Shown here piece by piece: positions 42,127-53,067 of a DNA stretch of 64,000 nt; positions within the stretch are counted from its first letter, which is position 1; every line of letters starts with the position of its first letter. Made by a program: the position numbers and the translations under genes. Source of the stretch: Variovorax saccharolyticus (lineage in GTDB: Bacteria > Pseudomonadota > Gammaproteobacteria > Burkholderiales > Burkholderiaceae_C); assembly GCF_030316765.1 (NCBI RefSeq), contig NZ_JASZYT010000013.1, positions 62,001-126,000 of the forward strand, read 5' to 3'. The notes under the pieces are model-generated. The model had not been told where the DNA came from and did not search any database. It saw nothing but the letters and a program-made list of their open reading frames with translations.

Positions 42127-43575
42127 TTACCAGGGCAGGGAGTAGGTCTTGCAGTTGGTGAAGCTCTTCATGGCCTCGAGCACGCCTTCCTTGTAGCCCA
42201 GGCCCGAGTCCTTGATGCCGCCGAAGGGTGTGAGTTCGAGGCGGTAGCCCGGCACTTCGCGCACGTTGACGCTGCCGACGTTGAGCTCGCGGATGAAGCG
42301 CGTGATGTAGTCCATGCGGTTCGTGCAGACGGCCGACGACAGGCCGTAGGCGGTGCCGTTGGAGATCCGGATCGCTTCGTCGATGGACTTGAAGCGGATC
42401 ACGGGCGACACCGGCCCGAAGGTCTCGTGCCTCGCGACCCGCATCTCGGGGTCGACCCGGTCGAGCACGGTCGGCGAGTACAGCGCGCCGCGGCGCACGT
42501 TGCCGTACCGGAGTTTCGCGCCGGCCGCGATCGCTTCGTTCACCACCGCCTCGAACTGGATCGCCGCCGCCTCGTCGATCACGGTGCCCATGTCCATGGC
42601 CGGGTCCATCGGGTCGCCGTACTTCAGTGCCCGGGTCTTGGCCACCAGCAGTTCGACGAACTCGTCGGCCACGGCCTCGTGCACCAGCATGCGCTTGATG
42701 GCCGTGCAGCGCTGGCCGGAGTTCTTGTAGGAGCCGCTGGCCGCGAGCGTGGCGGCCTCCTCGACGTCGGCATCCTCCATCACGATGATCGGATCGTTGC
42801 CGCCCAGCTCGAGGATCTGCCGCTTGTAGACCGCCTTGCCGGCGATGTACTTGCCGATCGCGACACCGCCCGTGAAGGTCACGAGGTCGACGTCCTCGTG
42901 GGTCAGCATCTCGTCGGCGATCTCGCGCGGATCGCCGGTGATGACCGACAGCATCTGCGGCGGCAGCCCCGCTTCGTACAGGATGTCGGCCAGCACGAAG
43001 GCCGTGAGCGGCGTCTTCTCGCTCGGCTTGAGCACGATGCGGTTGTTGGTCGCGATGGCCGGCGCGACCTTGTGGATCACCTGGTTCAGCGGATGGTTGA
43101 AGGGCGTGATCGCCGTGATGACGCCCAGCAGCGGCTCGCGCATCGTGTAGACCTTGCGGCTCTTGCCGTGGTGCGTGAGGTCGCAGGAGAACACCTGGCC
43201 GTCGTCGACCAGCGCCTGGTTGGCGGCGAACAGCAGCACGTCGGAGGCGCGGCCCACCTCGTACAGCGAATCCTTGCGGCAGAGGCCGGATTCGAGCGTG
43301 ATCGTGCGCGAGATCTCGTCGAGGCGCGAGGCGATGATCTCGCCCGCGCGCATCAGGATCCTGTAGCGCTCGTAGCGCGTGAGGGTCGGCTTGTAGTCGC
43401 GTGCGATGCGATAGGCGCGGCGCACGTCTTCCAGCGTGGCCTTCGGCACGGTGGCGATCACCTCGCCGGTGTAGGGGTAGCTGACCTCGATCACCTGGTC
43501 GCGGTAGACGCGCTCGCCGGCAATGCGCAGGGCTTCGCAGTGGATCTCGGCTGGCTTCGGCATGGGCTGGCTCAT
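42127..43575 (-). CDS. phnY: Phosphonoacetaldehyde dehydrogenase
   Basis: A 482-residue NAD(P)-dependent aldehyde dehydrogenase. It carries the NAD-binding ITPFNHPLNQVIHKVAPAI, ELGGNDPIIVMED with the catalytic Glu region, and catalytic Cys290 in NSGQRCTAI. It oxidises phosphonoacetaldehyde, made by PhnW, to phosphonoacetate, the substrate of PhnA. The gene lies between phnA and the HD gene in a five-gene minus-strand operon headed by phnR. The order phnR-phnA-phnY is diagnostic and raises confidence over a generic aldehyde dehydrogenase. Confidence 0.92.
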   Translation of the reverse strand: MSQPMPKPAEIHCEALRIAGERVYRDQVIEVSYPYTGEVIATVPKATLEDVRRAYRIARDYKPTLTRYERYRILMRAGEIIASRLDEISRTITLESGLCRKDSLYEVGRASDVLLFAANQALVDDGQVFSCDLTHHGKSRKVYTMREPLLGVITAITPFNHPLNQVIHKVAPAIATNNRIVLKPSEKTPLTAFVLADILYEAGLPPQMLSVITGDPREIADEMLTHEDVDLVTFTGGVAIGKYIAGKAVYKRQILELGGNDPIIVMEDADVEEAATLAASGSYKNSGQRCTAIKRMLVHEAVADEFVELLVAKTRALKYGDPMDPAMDMGTVIDEAAAIQFEAVVNEAIAAGAKLRYGNVRRGALYSPTVLDRVDPEMRVARHETFGPVSPVIRFKSIDEAIRISNGTAYGLSSAVCTNRMDYITRFIRELNVGSVNVREVPGYRLELTPFGGIKDSGLGYKEGVLEAMKSFTNCKTYSLPW

Positions 43576-43596
43576 CGTGGGTGCTTCCGTGCGAAC

Positions 43597-45562
<1,966 letters not shown>

Positions 45563-45582
45563 TCTGCCCCTCGATTGAAAAT

Positions 45583-45604
45583 TGTCAACGATTTTTAATT
45601 GACA
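45583..45604. promoter_or_regulatory. Inverted repeat, probable PhnR operator
   Basis: TGTCAA-N10-TTGACA lies in the AT-rich gap between phnR and phnS. The right half-site coincides with the -35 hexamer of the phnS promoter, which is the expected place for repression. Confidence 0.6.
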
Positions 45605-45627
45605 GTCCTCAATCAACGATCTACATT
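45599..45627 (+). promoter_or_regulatory. Sigma-70 promoter of phnS
   Basis: TTGACA (45599-45604), a 17-base spacer, and TACATT (45622-45627). The -35 box is perfect and the -10 matches four of six positions. Transcription should start near 45634, giving a leader of about 63 bases before the phnS ATG. Confidence 0.65.
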
Positions 45628-45696
45628 GCCGTCACCGAAGCGCGAAAAGACGAACTCGGCAGTGACCCGTCCACACCCTCTCTCACGGAGAACACG

Positions 45697-46740
45697 ATGA
45701 ACACACACAAGAGCACGCGTCCCCTGGCAATGGCCCTGTGCGCCGCCGCACTGAGCCTCGCCGCCGGCGCGGCGCTGGCCCAGCGAACGCCCCTGCTGGT
45801 CTACACCGCCCTCGAGACCGACGCGATGAAGCTCTACAAGGATGGCTTCGAGAAGGCCAATCCGGACATCGAGGTGAAGTGGGTCCGCGACTCGACCGGC
45901 ATCGTCACCGCCAAGCTGCTGGCCGAGAAGGCGAATCCGCAGGCCGACGTGGTTGCCGGCGTCGCCGCCAGCAGCCTCGCCCTGCTGGAGCAGGAGGGCA
46001 TGCTCGCCGCCTACGAACCCAAGGGCTTCAAGGAACTCACGCCCGCCTACTCCGACACCAAGCGTCCGCCCACCTGGGTCGGCATGGATGTCTGGGCCGC
46101 CACCATCTGCTTCAACACGGTGGAAGCCCAGAAGCGCGGCCTGCCCAAGCCCGAGAGCTGGAAGGACCTGGCCAAGCCGATCTACAAGGGCGCCATCGTG
46201 ATGCCGCATCCGGCCTCCAGCGGCACCGGCTACCTCGACGTGGCGGCGTGGCTCCAGATGTGGGGCGAGCCCGAGGGCTGGAAGTACATGGACGCCCTGC
46301 ACGAGAACATCGCGCAGTACGTGCACTCGGGTTCCAAGCCCTGCAAGCAGGCCGGCGCCGGCGAGTTCCCGATCGGCATCTCCTTCGAGTTCCGCGCGCA
46401 CCAGGTCAGGAAGTCCGGCGCACCGGTCGAGCTGATCTTCCCGAAGGAAGGACTGGGCTGGGACATCGAGGCCACGGGCATCATGAAGACCAGCAAGAAG
46501 ATGGAGCAGGCCAAGCGCCTGGCCGACTGGATGGCCAGCAAGGAGGCCAACCAGATCACCTCCAACTGGTGGGCCATCGTGGCCTATCCGGGCGTGGCGA
46601 AGAAGCTCGAAGGCATTCCCGAGAACTACGAGAAGCTGCTGGCCAAGAACGACCTCAACTGGTCGGCGAAGAACCGCGAGCGGATCCTCGCGGAGTGGAG
46701 CAAGCGCTACGAAGGCAAGGCCGAAGCAAAATCGAACTAG
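45697..46740 (+). CDS. phnS: 2-aminoethylphosphonate ABC transporter substrate-binding protein
   Basis: A 347-residue periplasmic binding protein of the iron/putrescine-like family. A signal peptide covers about residues 1-28 (LAMALCAAALSLAAGAALA, then QRTPLLVYTALE). Recognisable parts are KVDSTGIVTAKLL-type ligand loops and SSGTGYLDVAAWLQMWGEPEGWKYMD. The start at 45697 has CACGGAGAACACG upstream. It binds 2-aminoethylphosphonate for the PhnT/PhnUV transporter that follows. The assignment relies on the phn context as much as on the sequence, since the family also includes Fe3+ binders. Confidence 0.9.
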   Translation: MNTHKSTRPLAMALCAAALSLAAGAALAQRTPLLVYTALETDAMKLYKDGFEKANPDIEVKWVRDSTGIVTAKLLAEKANPQADVVAGVAASSLALLEQEGMLAAYEPKGFKELTPAYSDTKRPPTWVGMDVWAATICFNTVEAQKRGLPKPESWKDLAKPIYKGAIVMPHPASSGTGYLDVAAWLQMWGEPEGWKYMDALHENIAQYVHSGSKPCKQAGAGEFPIGISFEFRAHQVRKSGAPVELIFPKEGLGWDIEATGIMKTSKKMEQAKRLADWMASKEANQITSNWWAIVAYPGVAKKLEGIPENYEKLLAKNDLNWSAKNRERILAEWSKRYEGKAEAKSN

Positions 46741-46759
46741 ACGCGGAGGCGCACCGAAA

Positions 46760-47917
46760 ATGGATATGACCGCCGCCAAGTTCATCGCCGACGAACTGCA
46801 GGCCACCGCCGCCCTGGAGGTGGTCGGCATCCGCAAGGATTTCGAGTCCTTCAGCGCGCTGCGCGACGTGCACCTGCGGGTCAAGCCGGGCGAGATGCTG
46901 TGCTTTCTCGGCCCCTCGGGCTGCGGCAAGACCACGCTGCTGCGCATCATCGCGGGCCTGGAAACGCAGACATCCGGGCGCATCCTGCAGAACGGCCGCG
47001 ATGTCTCGTGGCTGCCTCCCGACAAACGCGACTATGGCATCGTATTTCAGTCATACGCGCTGTTTCCGAACCTGACGATCGCCGACAACGTGGGTTACGG
47101 CCTGGTCAACGGCAAGGCGAAGAAGGCGGACATCAAGGCCCGCGTTGACGAACTGCTGACCCTGGTCGGCCTGCCGACTTCGGGCCAGAAGTACCCGAGC
47201 CAGCTCTCGGGCGGCCAGCAGCAGCGGGTCGCGCTGGCCCGTGCGCTGGCCACGCGGCCGGGCCTGCTGCTGCTCGACGAGCCGCTGTCGGCGCTCGACG
47301 CGCTCGAGCGCATCCGCCTGCGCGGCGAGATCCGCCGGCTGCAGAAGCAGGTCGGCATCACGACCATCATGGTCACGCACGACCAGGAAGAGGCGCTTTC
47401 GATGGCCGATCGCATCGTGGTCATGAACCACGGCGTGATCGAGCAGGTCGGCACGCCGATGGACATCTACGAGCGGCCGGCGACGCCTTTCGTCGCCGAC
47501 TTCGTCGGCAAGGTCAACGTGCTGCGCGGCCATGCGCTGGGCGGCAACCTCTTTCGCGTCGGCGACATGGAACTGCAGTGCGACGCCTGCGACAGCGGCT
47601 TCGAGCCGGGCGACCCGGTCAATCTCTACCTGCGGCCGGAAGACCGCATTGCCGAGAACCTGGGGCCCGAAACGCCCAACCGCCTCAGCGCGCTGGTCAC
47701 CAAGGTCGAGTTCCTCGGCGGGCTGTGCATCGCCGAAGTCACGGCCGACGCGCTGCACGGCCAGACCCTCGGCCTGCACTTCTCGCTCAATCAGCTGCAC
47801 GACCTCGACATCCGCGAAGGCAACCGCATCGACATCGCCCTGCGCTCGAACCGCATCCGCGCCTTCTGCGAAAGGACGGCCAGTACCGCAGAGCGCAGCA
47901 CGAAGGCCGCCCCATGA
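46760..47917 (+). CDS. phnT: 2-aminoethylphosphonate ABC transporter ATP-binding protein
   Basis: A 385-residue ATPase of the CysA/PotA type. Walker A is GPSGCGKTT near 50-58, signature [15 protein letters not shown], Walker [17 protein letters not shown] and switch His in [14 protein letters not shown]-type regulatory tail follows (about 250-375, [15 protein letters not shown]). It powers uptake of 2-aminoethylphosphonate. The stop overlaps the permease start as ATGA. It starts 19 bases after the phnS stop. Confidence 0.9.
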   Translation: MDMTAAKFIADELQATAALEVVGIRKDFESFSALRDVHLRVKPGEMLCFLGPSGCGKTTLLRIIAGLETQTSGRILQNGRDVSWLPPDKRDYGIVFQSYALFPNLTIADNVGYGLVNGKAKKADIKARVDELLTLVGLPTSGQKYPSQLSGGQQQRVALARALATRPGLLLLDEPLSALDALERIRLRGEIRRLQKQVGITTIMVTHDQEEALSMADRIVVMNHGVIEQVGTPMDIYERPATPFVADFVGKVNVLRGHALGGNLFRVGDMELQCDACDSGFEPGDPVNLYLRPEDRIAENLGPETPNRLSALVTKVEFLGGLCIAEVTADALHGQTLGLHFSLNQLHDLDIREGNRIDIALRSNRIRAFCERTASTAERSTKAAP

Positions 47918-49647
47918 ACACGCTGGCACGCGTCCAGGCCTGGCCGCCCGCGTGGCAGGGCCGCGGCGGCATGCGCTGGAGCCGCGACGAACTGATCGCG
48001 CGCGGCGTGCTGCTGCTCGTGATGGCGATGCTTTTCGTGTTCCTGATCGCGCCGCTGTTCACGATCCTGGTCAAGGCCGTGCTCGACAAGGACGGCCGAT
48101 TCGTCGGCCTGACCCACTTCATCACCTACTTCCAGACGCCCAGCCTGTTGCGGGCCATGTGGAACTCGATCTGGGTCTCGACGGTGGTCGTGCTGATCTC
48201 GGTGCCCACCGCCTTCGTCTTCGCCTACGCGCTCACGCGCACCTGCCTGCCGGCGCCGGTCAAGGCCACCTTCCGCCTGATCGCGCTGATCCCGCTGCTG
48301 GCGCCTTCGCTGCTCTCGGCCATCTCATTCGTGCAGTGGTTCGGCAACCAGGGCGCGCTCAAGTTCCTGCTCGGCGGCGCGTCGATCTACGGCGCCCCCG
48401 GCATCATCCTGGCGGAGGTCTACAACACCTTCCCGCACGCGCTGATGATCCTCGTCACGGCGCTGTCGCTCGCGGACGGCCGCCTCTACGAAGCGGCAAC
48501 GGCGCTGCGCACGCCCGGCTGGCGCCAGTTCACGACCATCACGCTGCCCTCGTGCAAGTACGGCCTGATCAGCGCCGCGACCGTGGTCTTCACCTACGTG
48601 GTGAGCGACTTCGGCGCGCCCAAGGTGATCGGCGGCAACTTCAACGTGCTGTCGGTGGACGTCTTCAAGCAGGTGGTCGGGCAGCACAACTTCTCGATGG
48701 GCGCGGTGGTCGGCATGCTGCTGCTGGTGCCCTCGATCATCTCCTTCGCGATCGACTACACGGTGCGCCGCAAGCTCAAGGCGCAGCTCACGGCGCGCTC
48801 GGTGCCGTACAGCCCGAAGCCGAACCGGCTCGGCGACACGCTGCTGGCAGGGTTCTGCGCGCTGGTCTGCCTGCTGCTGCTGGCCACGATCGGCATGGCG
48901 GTCTACACCTCGCTCATCAAGCTGTGGCCCTACGACCTGTCCTTCACGCTCAAGCACTATCACTTCGCGCTGGTGGAGAGCGACATGGCGGCGGCCTACA
49001 CGAACAGCCTGATCCTCGCGATCTCCACCGCGGTCGGCGGCTCGCTGATCGTCTTCGTCGGCGCCTACCTGATCGAGAAGACGCGCAACCTCGGCCTGAT
49101 GCGGCGGGCGATGCACCTCATGGCCGTGCTCTCGATGGCGGTGCCGGGCCTGGTGCTGGGCCTGGGCTACGTGATGTTCTTCAACCACCCGGCGAACCCG
49201 CTCAATTTCCTCTACCAGACGATGGCGATCCTGATCGTCTCGACCATCGTCCACTACTACACCTCGAGCCACCTCACTGCGATCACCGCGCTCAAGCAGA
49301 TCGACAACGAATTCGAGGCCGTCTCGGCATCGCTCAAGGTGCCGTTCTTCAAGACCTTCGTGCGGGTCACGGTGCCGGTCTGCCTGCCGGCGATCCTGGA
49401 CATCGGTCGCTATTTCTTCGTCGTCTCGATGGCCAGCCTCTCGTGCGCGATCTTCCTCTACTCGCCGGAGACCATCCTTGCCTCGGTCGCGATCATGCAC
49501 CTGGACGAGGCCGGCGACATCGGTCCCGCGGCGGCGCTCGCGAGCCTGATCGTCGCCACCTCGACCGTGGTCTGCATCGCCTACTCGCTGCTCACGCGCG
49601 TGATGCTCGCCCGCACCCAGGCCTGGCGCCAGCTGCGCCGGACCTGA
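47914..49647 (+). CDS. phnU: 2-aminoethylphosphonate ABC transporter permease, two-domain
   Basis: A 577-residue permease with two complete membrane-permease halves in one chain, about twelve helices in all. Each half has an EAA-type loop: [20 protein letters not shown] in the first and [18 protein letters not shown] in the second. The arrangement is the ThiP/FbpB-like double permease found in some phn clusters, in place of separate PhnU and PhnV. It forms the channel with a PhnT dimer. It starts inside the phnT stop (ATGA). Confidence 0.88.
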   Translation: MNTLARVQAWPPAWQGRGGMRWSRDELIARGVLLLVMAMLFVFLIAPLFTILVKAVLDKDGRFVGLTHFITYFQTPSLLRAMWNSIWVSTVVVLISVPTAFVFAYALTRTCLPAPVKATFRLIALIPLLAPSLLSAISFVQWFGNQGALKFLLGGASIYGAPGIILAEVYNTFPHALMILVTALSLADGRLYEAATALRTPGWRQFTTITLPSCKYGLISAATVVFTYVVSDFGAPKVIGGNFNVLSVDVFKQVVGQHNFSMGAVVGMLLLVPSIISFAIDYTVRRKLKAQLTARSVPYSPKPNRLGDTLLAGFCALVCLLLLATIGMAVYTSLIKLWPYDLSFTLKHYHFALVESDMAAAYTNSLILAISTAVGGSLIVFVGAYLIEKTRNLGLMRRAMHLMAVLSMAVPGLVLGLGYVMFFNHPANPLNFLYQTMAILIVSTIVHYYTSSHLTAITALKQIDNEFEAVSASLKVPFFKTFVRVTVPVCLPAILDIGRYFFVVSMASLSCAIFLYSPETILASVAIMHLDEAGDIGPAAALASLIVATSTVVCIAYSLLTRVMLARTQAWRQLRRT

Positions 49648-49697
49648 ACCCCATCTCCCCCGCATCGCATCCTGATCTTTCCTCACCTGGAGACACC

Positions 49698-50828
49698 ATG
49701 AGCCAAGCCTCCCACCCGATTCTTCTCACGCCCGGTCCGCTGACCACGTCCGACCGCACCCGGGCCGCGATGTTGCGCGACTGGGGATCATGGGATTCGG
49801 ATTTCAACCAGATCACCGCGCGCATCCGCCAGCAGGTGCTGCGGATCGTGCACGGGGAGGGCACGCACGAATGCGTTCCGCTGCAGGGCAGCGGCACCTT
49901 CTCGGTCGAGGCGGCCATCGGCACCGTGGTGCCGCGCGGCGGCCACGTGCTGGTGCCGAACAACGGCGCCTACTGCCAGCGCATCGCGCGCATCTGCAAG
50001 GTGCTCGGCCGCCAGCTGACCACGATCGACTACACCGAGGACAGGCAGGTGTCGGCGGCCGACGTGGACCGCGCGCTGGCGGCGGACCCGACGATCACGC
50101 ACGTCGCGCTGGTCCACTGCGAGACCGGGACCGGCGTCCTCAATCCGCTGCACGAGATCGCGCTGGTGGTGGCCAGGCACGGCCGCGGATTGATCGTCGA
50201 TGCGATGAGCTCCTTCGGCGCGCTCGAGATCGATGCGCGCAAGACGCCCTTCGATGCCGTGGTCGCGGCTTCCGGCAAGTGCCTCGAGGGCGTGCCCGGC
50301 ATGGGCTTCGTCATCGTCCGGCGCAGCACGCTCGAAAAGTGCGAGGGCAATTCGCATTCGCTCGCGATGGATCTGCACGACCAGTGGGTCTACATGGGCA
50401 AGACGACCCAGTGGCGATTCACGCCGCCGACCCACGTGGTGGCGGCACTCGACGAGGCCATCACGCAGTACTTCGAGGAGGGCGGCCTCGAGGCTCGCGG
50501 CGGCCGCTACGCACGCAATTGCGATGCATTGATCTCGGGACTGGCCGCGCTGGGTTTTCGCACCTACCTCGATGCGGCGATCCAGGCGCCGATCATCGTG
50601 ACCTTCCACGCGCCGGACGACCCGAAGTACGACTTCAAGACCTTCTACCAGGAGGTGAAGAAGCGCGGCTACATCCTCTACCCGGGCAAGCTGACGCAGG
50701 TGGAGACCTTCCGCGTCGGCTGCATGGGGCATTTCGGCGAGGCCGGCATTCCCGGCGCCGTCGCCGCCGTGGCGGAGACGCTGAAGGCGATGGGGATCCG
50801 GCAGGTGTCGGCCGCGGCCCTGGCTTAA
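49698..50828 (+). CDS. phnW: 2-aminoethylphosphonate:pyruvate aminotransferase
   Basis: A 376-residue fold-type I PLP enzyme. The PLP lysine is Lys194 in [11 protein letters not shown], the same number as in the Salmonella enzyme. [25 protein letters not shown] at the N-terminus (shown by its LTPGPLTT and DWGSWD parts) and DAMSSFGA near 172-179 are typical. It converts 2-aminoethylphosphonate and pyruvate to phosphonoacetaldehyde and alanine. TGGAGACACC precedes the ATG. It completes the plus-strand phnS-T-UV-W operon. PhnX is absent; the aldehyde is handled by PhnY and PhnA on the other strand. Confidence 0.94.
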   Translation: MSQASHPILLTPGPLTTSDRTRAAMLRDWGSWDSDFNQITARIRQQVLRIVHGEGTHECVPLQGSGTFSVEAAIGTVVPRGGHVLVPNNGAYCQRIARICKVLGRQLTTIDYTEDRQVSAADVDRALAADPTITHVALVHCETGTGVLNPLHEIALVVARHGRGLIVDAMSSFGALEIDARKTPFDAVVAASGKCLEGVPGMGFVIVRRSTLEKCEGNSHSLAMDLHDQWVYMGKTTQWRFTPPTHVVAALDEAITQYFEEGGLEARGGRYARNCDALISGLAALGFRTYLDAAIQAPIIVTFHAPDDPKYDFKTFYQEVKKRGYILYPGKLTQVETFRVGCMGHFGEAGIPGAVAAVAETLKAMGIRQVSAAALA

Positions 50829-50841
50829 GGCCGCCGCTGCC

Positions 50842-51201
50842 TCAGACCTCGATGATCTGATTCAGCGTTTCGCAGGCCGCCTCGAAGACCGACGGCGGCA
50901 CTTGCTTCCAGGGATGTGCCTTGGCTCTGCGCAGCCGCCAGTCGAAGGATTTGGGTTGATGGGCGAGCACGTAGCTATGCACGTCCTTGGGCCCGCTGAA
51001 GCGGATGGCGAAGGGATTGGTGTCGTTGTATGAGGCCGTCGTCATCGGCAAGCCGATCACGAGGCTGGTGCGATCGTTGAACGCCTTGGGCGAGAGCACC
51101 AGCATGGGGTGCATGTCCTTCATTTCCCGGCCGACCTGCGGATTGAAGTCGATCCAGATGACGTCCCTGCGATCGGGAACCCACGGCGCCGGCTTCGGCA
51201 T
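50842..51201 (-). CDS. mazF: MazF/PemK-type toxin
   Basis: A 119-residue toxin. The family plan is clear: VPDRRDVIWIDFNPQVGREMKDMHPMLVLSPKAFNDRT, here noted by its parts DVIWIDFNP (13-21), HPMLVLSPKAFN (31-42) and LPMTTASYNDTNPF. Where E. coli MazF has the catalytic Arg29, this protein has His31; Thr54 or Thr55 occupies the second catalytic position. MazF toxins are mRNA interferases. The ATG overlaps the antitoxin stop (TGATG). It converges on phnW with 13 bases between the stops. Confidence 0.88.
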   Translation of the reverse strand: MPKPAPWVPDRRDVIWIDFNPQVGREMKDMHPMLVLSPKAFNDRTSLVIGLPMTTASYNDTNPFAIRFSGPKDVHSYVLAHQPKSFDWRLRRAKAHPWKQVPPSVFEAACETLNQIIEV

Positions 51202-51470
51202 CAGAAGCGCTCGGCGCCCAGGCGTTCCGTCGCCATGACTTCTCCGCCGTGCCTGGACGGCTCGAATGCCTTCAGTTTCTGGGCCAGGGACAACTTGGGT
51301 TCGCCAGCGACACGCAGAAAGATGCCGCCCTCGACGACTTCGACGGTGATCGGCATGCCCCGCGCCAGCCGTGCCGCCCGGGCGACCGGCGCAGTCAGGC
51401 GCACGGCCAGCCCGTTGCCCCATTCCTGCACGGTCTGCTCGGCTTTGACGTTGATGTTGACGGCGGGCAT
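51201..51470 (-). CDS. mazE: MazE-type antitoxin
   Basis: An 89-residue AbrB/MazE-fold antitoxin from the ATG at 51470, chosen because TGGAG sits seven bases upstream; the ATG at 51485 would leave almost no leader after the predicted promoter. The DNA-binding swapped-hairpin part is QEWGNGLAVRLTAPVARAARLARGMPI near 14-40, followed by VEVVEGGIFLRV and an acidic/basic C-terminal tail that should wrap the toxin. It represses its own operon, probably through the palindrome at 51522-51533. Confidence 0.85.
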   Translation of the reverse strand: MPAVNINVKAEQTVQEWGNGLAVRLTAPVARAARLARGMPITVEVVEGGIFLRVAGEPKLSLAQKLKAFEPSRHGGEVMATERLGAERF

Positions 51471-51496
51471 CGGAACTCCATTCATCTGGATCGCGT

Positions 51497-51525
51497 ACTC
51501 TACCTTCGCGGCCTTGTTGTGTCAA
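51497..51525 (-). promoter_or_regulatory. Sigma-70 promoter of mazEF
   Basis: On the minus strand TTGACA (51525-51520) is followed after 17 bases by TAGAGT (51502-51497). Transcription should begin near 51490, about 20 bases before the mazE ATG. The promoter lies within the 3' end of the neighbouring upstream gene. Confidence 0.6.
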
Positions 51526-52159
51526 CATGTTGAAACGTCTGCGCCGGGACACCCGCCTTGCTGACGATCGTCATCTCGCGATCGTTGGCGGTGACCTCGA
51601 ACAGCGACAGCAGTTCCTGGCCGAGCAGGGCGGTCGACGACTTGCTGTCCAGCGGCCCGACGACCACCGTGGCCTGCGGAACCCGGAACGGCCCGAAGGT
51701 TGCCGGCACCCCCTGGATGCGCCGCCCCTCGATCACGCCGCCGCGGGTCTGCACATGGGCCGGCGCGCCACCGATCAGATTGGCGCGCGCCGCGAAGTCC
51801 TCGGTGACGACGACGCCGGCGTCCACGGTCGCGCCCTTGTCGATCACGAATTGCACCGGGAAGCCGTTGACCGAGCCGCGGATCCAGAAGCGGCCGTCTT
51901 CGCCGATCGGAACCGTGATCTGCCGGCTGCCGTCGATGGCGATGTCCTGCGATTTGGCACTGCCGCCCGCGGGGTCGACCAGCACGCAGCCGCTGGATTT
52001 GAGCTGCGACTGGCTGCTCCCCGGCGGCATGTTGGTGTAGGTCTTGCCGCATTTGAAGATCGGCTCGGCGGCGGCCGCCGACGGCAGCGCCAGAACGCAG
52101 GCGGCCAGGGCCGCACAGCCCGCGAGATGGCGCAGCATGGGGATCGTTGCTTCGGACAT
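51500..52159 (-). CDS. Exported retropepsin-like (clan AA) protein with altered active site
   Basis: A 219-residue protein with a signal peptide (hydrophobic 13-29, cleavage near Ala31). A short Cys-containing region follows (FKCGKTYTNMPPG ... SSGCVL, a DUF4124-like opening). An aspartic-protease-like fold covers about 80-205: GSVNGFPVQFVIDKGATVDAGVVVTEDFA, noted here as VIDKGAT at 105-111. In active members the triplet is Asp-Thr-Gly or Asp-Ser-Gly; here it is Asp107-Lys108-Gly109, so proteolysis is doubtful. The start at 52159 was chosen for the signal peptide. Its 3' end carries the mazEF promoter. Confidence 0.75.
   Translation of the reverse strand: MSEATIPMLRHLAGCAALAACVLALPSAAAAEPIFKCGKTYTNMPPGSSQSQLKSSGCVLVDPAGGSAKSQDIAIDGSRQITVPIGEDGRFWIRGSVNGFPVQFVIDKGATVDAGVVVTEDFAARANLIGGAPAHVQTRGGVIEGRRIQGVPATFGPFRVPQATVVVGPLDSKSSTALLGQELLSLFEVTANDREMTIVSKAGVPAQTFQHVDTTRPRR
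51522..51533. promoter_or_regulatory. Perfect 12-base palindrome, probable MazE operator
   Basis: TCAACATGTTGA overlaps the -35 box of the mazEF promoter, where autorepression by the MazE-MazF complex would act. It lies inside the last codons of the retropepsin-like gene. Confidence 0.5.
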
Positions 52160-52274
52160 GGGATACCTCGCATGAGACGACAAGGCGAACGATGCCGCCG
52201 CCGGGGGGCTTCGCGGCGTCAGCCGAAGCCGCCGGCAGCCGAGCGGTCGGCTGGAAGCGCCCGGCGGCGGCGAA

Positions 52275-53039
52275 TCAGCAGCTGACCCCGCCATCGATCA
52301 CGAGGCTCTGGCCGGTCATGAAGGCGCCGGCCTGCGAGGCGAGGAACACCGCTGCGCCGGCGATCTCGTCGGGCTCGCCGATGCGCCGCAGCGGCGTGCT
52401 GGCGGTGCGGCGCTGCAGGTTCTCGGGATCGTCCCAGAGCGCCCGCGCGAAGTCGGTCTTGATGAGTCCGGGCGCGATGCAGTTGACCCGCACGTTGTGC
52501 GGGCCGTACTCGACCGCGAGATTGCGCGCCAGCTGGAAGTCGGCCGCCTTCGAGATGTTGTAGGCACCGATCACCGGCGAGCCGCGCAGGCCGCCGATCG
52601 ACGACACGATGATGATCGAGCCTTCCTTGCGCTCGATCATCTGCGGCACGGCGAAATTGATCAGCCAGTGGTTGGCGATCACGTTGTTCTCGAGGATCTT
52701 GCGGAACTGGTCGTCCTCGATGCTGCCCAGCGGGCCGAAATGAGGGTTCGACGCCGCGTTGCAGACCACGACGTCGATCCGCCCGAGCTGCTCGTTGGTC
52801 TGGTCGACCAGGTGCTTGAGTTCGTGCTTCGACGAAATGTTGGCGGGGATGGAAATGGCCGCGCCGTCGCCCTGCGCGCGGTTGATCTCGTCGCGGACTG
52901 CGGCGCAGGCATCGGCCTTGCGCGAGGAGATCACGACCCTGGCGCCGTGCTCGGCCAGCCGATGCGCGATCGCGCGGCCGATGCCGCGCGACGAACCCGT
53001 GACGATGGCGACCTTGCCGGCCAGCGAAAACAATGACAT
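52275..53039 (-). CDS. SDR-family NAD(P)-dependent oxidoreductase
   Basis: A 254-residue classical short-chain dehydrogenase. Cofactor motif GSSRGIG near residues 15-21, NAAS near 93-96, catalytic Ser in IIVSSIGG (about 141-145), Tyr-x3-Lys in YNISKAA (about 156-162) and the PG motif CIAPGLIKTDF are all present. Gene start at 53039 is fixed by AAGGAGGCATCC. It probably reduces or oxidises a small alcohol or ketone; relatives include DHRS4-like and 3-oxoacyl reductases. It lies 28 bases after the TPR-S-like gene and may be cotranscribed with it, though a functional link is not evident. Confidence 0.88.
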   Translation of the reverse strand: MSLFSLAGKVAIVTGSSRGIGRAIAHRLAEHGARVVISSRKADACAAVRDEINRAQGDGAAISIPANISSKHELKHLVDQTNEQLGRIDVVVCNAASNPHFGPLGSIEDDQFRKILENNVIANHWLINFAVPQMIERKEGSIIIVSSIGGLRGSPVIGAYNISKAADFQLARNLAVEYGPHNVRVNCIAPGLIKTDFARALWDDPENLQRRTASTPLRRIGEPDEIAGAAVFLASQAGAFMTGQSLVIDGGVSC

Positions 53040-53067
53040 GGATGCCTCCTTCAACGCGACCGGCCGA

